Shown here: piece by piece, positions 1-5,372 of the stretch
Layout of the letters: the number at the start of each line of letters is the position of its first letter
Numbering within the stretch: the stretch's first letter is position 1
Assembly (NCBI GenBank): GCA_007119305.1
Contig: SKPY01000040.1
Span: 1-5,372 of the forward strand
Source: Nitriliruptorales bacterium
Lineage (GTDB): Bacteria; Actinomycetota; Nitriliruptoria; Euzebyales; Egibacteraceae
DNA: 5,372 bases
Reading direction: 5' to 3'
Notes under the pieces: model-generated
What the model was told of the DNA's origin: nothing
What the model saw: only the letters and a program-made list of their open reading frames with translations
The model's database searches: none
Position numbers and translations under genes: made by a program

Positions 1-1496
1 CCGGGGCGGTGTACGAGCTGCACGTCGGGACGTTCACCCCGGAGGGCACGTTCGCGGCGGCAGCCGGACGGCTCGGGCACCTGGCCGACCTCGGCATCAC
101 CCACGTCGAGGTCATGCCCGTCAACGCGTTCAACGGTCCGCACGGGTGGGGCTACGACGGTGTGGCCTGGTATGCGGTCCACGAGCCCTACGGCGGCCCC
201 GAGGGGTTCGCCGCGTTCGTCGACGCCTGCCACCAGGCGGGCATGGCGGTGATCCTCGACGTCGTCCACAACCACCTCGGCCCCAGCGGCAACTACCTCC
301 CGGAGTTCGCCCCGTACCAGACCGCACGCGGCACCGACTGGGGCGAGGCGATCAACCTCGACGGGCCCGACAGCGACCCGGTCCGAGGCTTCATCATCGG
401 CAACGCACTGGCGTGGCTGCGCGACTACCACGTGGACGCCCTGCGCCTGGACGCCGTCCACGCGCTCGTCGACACCTCCGCGGTGCACCTGCTCGCTGAG
501 CTGTCGGAGGCCGTGGCGGCCCTGAGCCGGCAGACGGGCCGGGCTCACGGGCTGATCGCCGAGTCGGACCGCAACGACCCGCGCACCGTCAGCTCCCGGG
601 AGGCCGGCGGCCTCGGGCTCGACGCCCAGTGGTCAGACGACCTCCACCACGGCCTGCACGTCGCGCTCACCGGCGAAACCGACGGCTACTACGCCGACTA
701 CACGGGGCTGCCCGAGGTCGCCGAGGCGTACACGCGCGGGTTCGTGTTCGACGGCGGGCGCTACTCGCCCTATCGGCAGCGCACCGTCGGGGCGCCGCTG
801 GGCGACCTTCCGGGCACGCGACTGCTCGGCTGCCTGCAGAACCACGACCAGGTCGGCAACCGCGCCCTCGGTGAGCGCCTGACCACGCTCGTCGACAGCG
901 AGCGCCTGCGGGTGGCAGTGCTCCTGCTGTGCGCCGCCCCGCACATCCCGATGCTGTTCATGGGCGAAGAATGGGGGGAGACCGCCCCGTTCCGCTACTT
1001 CTCGTCGCACCGGGAGCCCGAGCTCGCGGCGGCGGTGCGCGCAGGCCGAGCCGAGGAGTTCGCCGCGTTCACGGCGTTTCGCGGTCGCATCCCCGATCCG
1101 CAGGATCCAGCCACGTTCACGGGCAGCAGGGTCGACTGGACCCGGCGCGACGCGCCCGAGGGCCAAGCCCGGGGGCGGCTGTGGGGCGATCTCCTCCGCA
1201 TCCGCCGCAGCGAGGCTGCGCTGGCCAACGGACGCCGTGACCTCGTCACCGTCGTCGCGTGCAGCTCCCGTCATCTCGTCGTGACGCGCGCCGACCCGGA
1301 CGCCCCGACCGTGGCGGTGCTGGCGAACTTGGGTGACGAGCCCCTCGCGGTGTCGCTGCCGGGTGACGGGCCCTGGGCACCGCTCGTCGACACCGCCGAG
1401 CCGACCTACGGCGGCAGCGGCGAGGGTGCCGTGCTGGACGGCCGCGACGTGCGCCTGCCGGGCCGCTCCGGGCTGCTGTGCCGACACCAGGCATGA
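1..1496 (+). CDS. treZ: Malto-oligosyltrehalose trehalohydrolase TreZ, 5'-truncated by window edge
   Basis: A cytoplasmic GH13 enzyme that hydrolyses the alpha-1,4 bond next to the terminal trehalose unit of maltooligosyl-trehalose, releasing free trehalose; it is the second step of the TreY/TreZ pathway. The frame is open to the left edge (first full codon at 3), and the GTG at 9 lies inside the conserved strand YELHVGTFTPEGTF, so it is not the true start. Roughly 90-100 residues, including the usual N-terminal CBM48-like domain, are missing. Numbering from that GTG, the GH13 motifs are all present: region I DVVHNH (84-89), region II LRLDAVHA with nucleophile Asp148 (codon 450-452), region III IAESD with acid/base Glu185 (561-563), and region IV QNHDQVGNR with Asp280 (846-848). 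TreZ-type signatures LFMGEEWGE (316-324) and PDPQDPATF (362-370) separate it from glycogen branching enzyme. A C-terminal beta domain follows and the end looks complete. The gene runs into the GH57 gene by a 4-bp overlap. No frameshift or lost catalytic residue is seen. Confidence 0.95.
   Translation, partial: GAVYELHVGTFTPEGTFAAAAGRLGHLADLGITHVEVMPVNAFNGPHGWGYDGVAWYAVHEPYGGPEGFAAFVDACHQAGMAVILDVVHNHLGPSGNYLPEFAPYQTARGTDWGEAINLDGPDSDPVRGFIIGNALAWLRDYHVDALRLDAVHALVDTSAVHLLAELSEAVAALSRQTGRAHGLIAESDRNDPRTVSSREAGGLGLDAQWSDDLHHGLHVALTGETDGYYADYTGLPEVAEAYTRGFVFDGGRYSPYRQRTVGAPLGDLPGTRLLGCLQNHDQVGNRALGERLTTLVDSERLRVAVLLLCAAPHIPMLFMGEEWGETAPFRYFSSHREPELAAAVRAGRAEEFAAFTAFRGRIPDPQDPATFTGSRVDWTRRDAPEGQARGRLWGDLLRIRRSEAALANGRRDLVTVVACSSRHLVVTRADPDAPTVAVLANLGDEPLAVSLPGDGPWAPLVDTAEPTYGGSGEGAVLDGRDVRLPGRSGLLCRHQA
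1493..1496 (+). promoter_or_regulatory. ATGA stop/start overlap joining treZ and the GH57 gene
   Basis: The ATG at 1493-1495 shares bases with the TGA stop of treZ at 1494-1496. There is no purine-rich ribosome binding site at normal spacing; the only candidate, AGG at 1488-1490, is too close. This pattern fits translational coupling by terminating ribosomes, which would tie GH57 output to treZ output. The in-frame ATG at 1511 also lacks a convincing ribosome binding site. Confidence 0.6.
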
Positions 1497-3976
1497 CGGA
1501 TACTGGGCGTATGCAGCCCTTCGTGCTCCATGCGCACTTCTACCAGCCGGAGCGGACCAACCCCTGGACCGACATCCTCGACCCTGAGCCGTCGGCCGCC
1601 CCCTACCGCGATTGGAACGCGCGCATCCATGCGGAGTCGTACCGACCCAACGCGGCTGCCCGCATCTTCGACGACCAGCGCAGGGTGGAGCGCATCGTCA
1701 ACAACTACGAGCGCCTGTCGTTCAACTTCGGTCCCACGCTGCTGCGGTGGATGGAGCGCCGCCAGCCGGAGACGTACGGACGCATCCTCGACGGGGACTG
1801 GCGCAGCGTGGCCCGCACCGGTCATGGCAACGCCCTCGCCCAGGCCTACAACCACGTGATCCTGCCGCTCGCGAACGAGCGCGACCGGGCGACCCAGGTG
1901 CGGTGGGGGCTCGCCGACTTCCGCCACCGCTTCCGCCGGGAGGCCGAGGGCATGTGGCTGCCCGAGACGGCCGCGAACCAGGCGAGCCTCGACCTGCTGA
2001 TCGACGAGGGCGTCCGGTTCACCGTGCTCGCCCCCCACCAGGCGCATCGGGTCCGGCACCGCAACGGCAGATGGCATGACGTGAGCGCAGGCGTCGACAC
2101 GACACGCGCCTACGAGGTGCGCCACTCGGACGGGTCCGGCCGCGCGCTCGTCGTGTTCTTCTACGAAGGTGTCCTCGCGCAGTGGCTGGCGTTCGCCAAG
2201 GAAGCCTCGGCTGCGGACGCGATCGTGCAGCGACTGGCCGGTGTGGCACCGGGTGGGGGGCTGGCCCACGCGGCGCTCGACGGCGAGACCTTCGGGCATC
2301 ACCGCAAGTTCGGGGAGCTCGCGCTCGCCTACACGCTGTTCGAGGGCGCCGAGCGCCACGGGCTCACGCCGACCAGCTACGGCGCCTGGCTGGCAGAGAA
2401 CCCCCCCACCGAGGAGGCGCAGATCGTCCCGGGCGAGGGCACCGCGTGGAGCTGCGCACATGGCGTGGGCCGGTGGTACCGCGACTGCGGATGCGCCACC
2501 GACTCGCAGCCCGGCTGGAATCAGGCGTGGCGCACGCCCTTGCGGGAGGCGCTGGAGCGCGTCGACGCGCTGGCGGCGGAGACCTTCGAGCGCGTCGGCG
2601 GCGAGCTGCTGCGCGACCCCTGGCGCGCCCGCGACGACTACGTCCACCTGCTCTTGCGCGATTGGACACCGCAGCAGTTCCTGGACCGCCACGCCGCCCG
2701 GCAGCTCACCGCAGCGCAGCAGTGCGACGTGTGGTCGCTGCTCGAGTCCCAGCGCCACGGCATGGCGATGTACACGAGCTGCGGGTGGTTCTTCGGCGAC
2801 ATCGCCGGCATCGAGTCCGCGTACGTGCTGCGGTTCGCGGCGCGCACCCTCGGGCTGCTCGAGGACGTGGGCACCGACACCCAGGCCACCAGGCAGGACA
2901 TGCTCGATCTCCTCGCGCAGGCCGAGAGCAACCTGCCCGACGGCGGGACCGGTGCGGACGTCTGGCGCGACCAGGTGCTGCCGGACGTGGTCTCACCCAT
3001 GCGCATCGGCGCGCAGCTGTGCCTGCTCGCGCTCACGCAGTACGAGCAGGCCGAGAACACGACCGCGGGCGCTACCTTGACCGTGGCCGGCCATGCACTC
3101 ACGGTCCACGAGCGGCGGGTCGAGCAGCGCGGGCGGCTCGCGCTCGTCACAGGGCGCGCCTCCGTGCGGGCTCACGCCACCGGCCGCACGCACGACCTCG
3201 CGGCAGCCGCGATCCACCTCGGCGGGCTGGACTTCCACGGGTTGGTCGCTCCTGACCCAGGACCCGACAAGTTCGCCGCGGCAACGGTCGACCTCTGGGA
3301 GGGGTTCGCCACGGCGCCGCTCGCCCACCTCATCCGCCTCCTCGATCGCGTCTTCACCGGCAACGGGGCCACCGAGTTCGGCTTCGAGTGGGCGCTGCCG
3401 TGGGCGAAGCAGGACCTCGTGGAGTGGATCTTCAGCGACCTCTCGGAGCGCTTCGCCGACGCCTACGCCCGCCTCTACCACGAGAACCGCCGCATCCTCG
3501 AGTCCCTCGTCGCAGGCGGCCACCACCTGCCCCGCATGCTGCGCGCCGCGGCCGAGCTCACGCTCACCGTGGAGCTCGAGGACAAGGTGCGGGAGATCTC
3601 CGCTGCCGGGAGCAGCCCGCCGGACGCGGTGTTCGAAGCCATCCACGAGATCGTCGCGCTCGCGCGCTCGCAGCAGTACCTGCTCGACCTCGGGCCCGTG
3701 CGGGCGGCGCTCGAAGACGCGGTCACGGCGGCGACACGGCAGGCGGTGCGCAGACTCGATCAGCCGGCGGTGGACATCGTGGTGGCCTGGATCGAGCTGG
3801 CCCGGGCACTCGAGCTGTCCCTCGACCTGTCGGCTGCGCAGGAAGTCGCCTGGGACACGCTGAACAAGGCCCGGGCCTCGCGGGTCGGGATGGCCGACCG
3901 CGAGGCTGTGGCAGCACTCGGCGAGGCCATCGGGTTCGCGCCCGTCGCCTGGTCCGCGGAGCGCGCCAGCCGCTGA
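1493..3976 (+). CDS. GH57 family glycoside hydrolase with C-terminal DUF3536 domain
   Basis: A complete 827-residue protein of the GH57 alpha-amylase-like class; members act on alpha-glucans by a retaining mechanism, but the activity of this DUF3536 subgroup is not established to my knowledge. There is no signal peptide or membrane segment, so it is probably cytoplasmic. GH57 motifs: HFYQPE (residues 15-20, the HQP region), GHGNALAQAYNH (110-121), MWLPETA with likely nucleophile Glu158 (codon 1964-1966), and ALDGETFGHH with likely acid/base Asp263 (2279-2281). Subgroup motifs are WSCAHGVGRW (319-328), the CGC and PGWNQAWR stretch (332-347) and YTSCGWFF (427-434). From about residue 520 to 815 lies the mostly helical DUF3536 part. 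The start at 1493 is chosen because its ATG overlaps the treZ stop (ATGA); ATG 1511 (821 aa) and GTG 1478 (832 aa) are alternatives, and none has a strong Shine-Dalgarno. Coupling to treZ suggests a role in glycogen or maltodextrin processing for trehalose synthesis, which is inference. Family assignment is firm; substrate is unknown. Confidence 0.92.
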   Translation: MTDTGRMQPFVLHAHFYQPERTNPWTDILDPEPSAAPYRDWNARIHAESYRPNAAARIFDDQRRVERIVNNYERLSFNFGPTLLRWMERRQPETYGRILDGDWRSVARTGHGNALAQAYNHVILPLANERDRATQVRWGLADFRHRFRREAEGMWLPETAANQASLDLLIDEGVRFTVLAPHQAHRVRHRNGRWHDVSAGVDTTRAYEVRHSDGSGRALVVFFYEGVLAQWLAFAKEASAADAIVQRLAGVAPGGGLAHAALDGETFGHHRKFGELALAYTLFEGAERHGLTPTSYGAWLAENPPTEEAQIVPGEGTAWSCAHGVGRWYRDCGCATDSQPGWNQAWRTPLREALERVDALAAETFERVGGELLRDPWRARDDYVHLLLRDWTPQQFLDRHAARQLTAAQQCDVWSLLESQRHGMAMYTSCGWFFGDIAGIESAYVLRFAARTLGLLEDVGTDTQATRQDMLDLLAQAESNLPDGGTGADVWRDQVLPDVVSPMRIGAQLCLLALTQYEQAENTTAGATLTVAGHALTVHERRVEQRGRLALVTGRASVRAHATGRTHDLAAAAIHLGGLDFHGLVAPDPGPDKFAAATVDLWEGFATAPLAHLIRLLDRVFTGNGATEFGFEWALPWAKQDLVEWIFSDLSERFADAYARLYHENRRILESLVAGGHHLPRMLRAAAELTLTVELEDKVREISAAGSSPPDAVFEAIHEIVALARSQQYLLDLGPVRAALEDAVTAATRQAVRRLDQPAVDIVVAWIELARALELSLDLSAAQEVAWDTLNKARASRVGMADREAVAALGEAIGFAPVAWSAERASR

Positions 3977-3998
3977 GCCAGGGCCCTGCCGCTGCCAT

Positions 3999-4044
3999 CG
4001 CGCGGAACATTCGTAACACCCGGGTGTTACGAATCTTCCGCGCG
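3999..4044. terminator. 46-nt near-perfect palindrome between convergent genes, likely bidirectional terminator
   Basis: The dyad axis lies between 4021 and 4022. The inner 13-base arms ATTCGTAACACCC and GGGTGTTACGAAT pair perfectly; after one C/C mismatch (4008/4035) nine more pairs follow, giving 22 of 23 matched positions. As RNA it would form a very stable hairpin in either direction, allowing for a few unpaired central bases. It sits just after the GH57 stop and spans the treY stop, where both transcripts should end. Neither side carries a U-tract, so it is not a classical intrinsic terminator; U-tract-less hairpins at gene ends are common in high-GC actinomycetes. It could instead be a protein-binding dyad or a small repeat element. 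Confidence 0.7.
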
Positions 4045-5372
4045 CCGGACGAACAGTGCGAGCGGGAGCGTCGCGAGGACCTCGCGCAGGGCGAGCGTCG
4101 GGCTGGCGTGCGCGCCGGGACCGCCGAGCGTGTCGCGCCAGGCCGTCCCTGACAGCTCGTCGGGCAGCCGGACGCGGGTGTCAGCCCACGCCTCGGCGAG
4201 CGGGGGTTGCCACTGCTCCCCCATGACGGCGCCCACGAGGCGGGGGGCGACGGTCAGGGCGGCCTCCCCGTCACGACCCGTGCGCGCGAAGGCGACCACG
4301 CGGTCGGCGTAGCGGCCTTCCACCGGGAGTGGCACGTACCCCCCCGACGGGCCGTAGCAGCCGGGCAGCTCCCGCCGGGTGCGCAGGGCCCGCGACAGCA
4401 CGAAGAGCTTGATGCGGCCGTCGGCGCGGCCAGCCAGCAGGTCGGCGGGGTCCGGTGTGTCGCGGTCGAGCGCTGCGAGCAGCTGCGCGCGGTGCGCGAA
4501 GTCCACCGGCCGGCGGTTGTCGGGATCGACGAGGTTGTCGCCCCACAGCTCCAGGCCCTGGTAGGTGTCGGGCACGCCGGGGCTCGTCGTGCGCAGCAGA
4601 ACCTGCGACAGGCTCGAGACCATCGCGATCTCACTGGCCTGCCGCGCGAACCGGGCGAGCTCGTCGAGGAACCCAGCCGGCGCCTCGGGGCCCAGCAGAC
4701 GCTCGACGAAGCCCGTGAGGGCTTGCTCGTAGGCGTCGTCGGGGTCCGTCCAGCTCGTCCGCCGGCCGTCCTCGCGTGCCGCCTTCACGAGGTAGGCGAC
4801 CACCCGTTCACGCACGTCGTCGAGGTCGGGTTGGCCTGGGCCCCACACCCCTACCAGCGTCTGGTAGCACAGGTAGGAGGTCGCACGGTCGGGCGCGGGC
4901 CCGGATGGGGTGTCCGTCACGAGCCCGCGGTGCGTCCGCAGCCATCTGCCGATGGTGGCGCCCCACGCGTCAGGCAGCTCGGTGAGGGCCGCGATGCGCA
5001 GGCGCACGTCCTCACCGCGCTTGGTATCGTGCGTGGACGTGGTGAGCATGCCCTCGGGGTGACGGTCGGCGCGCTCCGCGTTCGCCGCGTGGAAGGCGGC
5101 GACAGTCGTCCCGAAGTGGTCCGGCTCCACCCCCACCTCGTTCAGGGCCGCCAGCCGATGCTGGCGATACAGCAGCGTGTCCTCCACTCCCTTGGCCATC
5201 GCCGCGCTCGCGACCTGGTGGAACCTGCGCGGCACCTCCTCGGCGAGGGGGTGGTCGTCGAGGCGGCCGAGCAGGGCCTGCTCGAGGAACTCCCACAGGA
5301 AGCCCGGCACCGCCGGGGCCACCCCGCGGGCGGTGGACAGGGCCGTGCCGAGGCGGCGCACGTCCTCGGCAG
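4027..5372 (-). CDS. treY: Malto-oligosyltrehalose synthase TreY, C-terminal part, 5' end beyond window
   Basis: TreY is a cytoplasmic GH13 transglycosylase that converts the reducing-end alpha-1,4 bond of a maltodextrin to the alpha,alpha-1,1 bond of trehalose, making the substrate of TreZ. The frame is open to the right edge, so the GTG at 5361-5359 is internal; about 447 residues are visible of a protein usually 700-850 long. Counted from that GTG, diagnostic TreY motifs are MAKGVEDT (55-62), LNEVG (73-77), STHDTKRGEDVR (109-120), whose Asp112 (codon 5028-5026) is the third catalytic Asp of region IV, TSWTDPDDAYE (202-212), GVPDTYQGLELW (262-273), LVDPDNRRPVDF (277-288) and DGRIKLF (314-320). 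The nucleophile and acid/base residues lie outside the window. It ends at TAA 4029-4027, with its last five codons inside the palindrome. It converges on treZ-GH57 rather than sharing their operon. No internal frameshift is visible. Confidence 0.95.
   Translation of the reverse strand, partial: AEDVRRLGTALSTARGVAPAVPGFLWEFLEQALLGRLDDHPLAEEVPRRFHQVASAAMAKGVEDTLLYRQHRLAALNEVGVEPDHFGTTVAAFHAANAERADRHPEGMLTTSTHDTKRGEDVRLRIAALTELPDAWGATIGRWLRTHRGLVTDTPSGPAPDRATSYLCYQTLVGVWGPGQPDLDDVRERVVAYLVKAAREDGRRTSWTDPDDAYEQALTGFVERLLGPEAPAGFLDELARFARQASEIAMVSSLSQVLLRTTSPGVPDTYQGLELWGDNLVDPDNRRPVDFAHRAQLLAALDRDTPDPADLLAGRADGRIKLFVLSRALRTRRELPGCYGPSGGYVPLPVEGRYADRVVAFARTGRDGEAALTVAPRLVGAVMGEQWQPPLAEAWADTRVRLPDELSGTAWRDTLGGPGAHASPTLALREVLATLPLALFVRRAEDS

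Noticed and set aside
9..11. GTG as a genuine treZ start, making a short TreZ without its N-terminal domain
   Set aside because: The frame stays open to the window edge, and this codon falls within a conserved core strand of the family, so the truncation is an effect of the window edge.
633..1487. Open frame of about 284 codons on the minus strand opposite treZ
   Set aside because: It is a shadow of the treZ codons, with no recognisable motif and no start signal.
2401..2407. Run of seven C bases as a possible frameshift or phase-variable site
   Set aside because: The reading frame is intact on both sides with conserved motifs downstream, and a C7 run is unremarkable in GC-rich DNA.
1406..2758. 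Long open frame on the minus strand (about 450 codons) opposite the 3' end of treZ and the 5' half of the GH57 gene
   Set aside because: It lies opposite two genes with clear catalytic motifs, its translation resembles no family I recognise and is low-complexity, and long antisense frames are expected at this GC content.
2182..3255. Open frame of about 357 codons on the plus strand in an alternative frame within the GH57 gene
   Set aside because: The translation is dominated by Arg, Ala, Gly and Pro, typical of out-of-frame reading of GC-rich DNA.
3977..4026. A promoter or small RNA gene in the gap between the GH57 gene and treY
   Set aside because: Both genes end here, the gap is only 50 bp and is largely taken up by the palindrome, and no -10/-35-like sequence or separate gene is seen.
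5359..5361. GTG (minus strand) as the true start of a short TreY fragment gene
   Set aside because: The frame continues to the right edge, and the catalytic nucleophile and acid/base regions must lie upstream; nothing points to a pseudogene.

Overview
This is a GC-rich window (about 70% G+C by eye, with strong G/C preference at third codon positions). It is almost entirely coding and holds three carbohydrate-active enzyme genes. High GC, the actinobacterial-looking TreZ and TreY sequences and a DUF3536-type GH57 protein suggest an actinomycete, perhaps a deep-branching one. That is inference from style and could be wrong, because other high-GC phyla also carry these families. No rRNA, tRNA, mobile element or CRISPR array is visible.

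Layout: positions 1-1496 (+) are the 3' five-sixths or so of treZ, malto-oligosyltrehalose trehalohydrolase, with its N-terminal domain cut off by the left edge. Overlapping its stop by an ATGA junction is a complete gene at 1493-3976 (+) for a two-part GH57 glycoside hydrolase: an N-terminal GH57 catalytic domain plus a C-terminal DUF3536 domain. I know of no established physiological function for this family. A gap of only 50 bp follows. It is dominated by a 46-nt near-perfect palindrome (3999-4044), probably a bidirectional terminator, which runs into the 3' end of the next gene. Positions 4027-5372 (-) are the C-terminal part of treY, malto-oligosyltrehalose synthase, whose N-terminal part lies beyond the right edge.

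TreY turns the reducing end of an alpha-1,4-glucan into a trehalose linkage by intramolecular transglycosylation, and TreZ then hydrolyses off free trehalose. Together they make trehalose from glycogen or maltodextrins, normally helped by the debranching enzyme TreX, which is not in this window. The GH57-DUF3536 enzyme, tightly coupled to treZ, is a plausible accessory enzyme of alpha-glucan supply or trimming. The points most worth a second look are the link between this uncharacterised enzyme and the TreY/TreZ pathway, the convergent rather than co-oriented treZ and treY, and the long palindrome that carries the treY stop codon. I see no evidence for a wholly novel system here.
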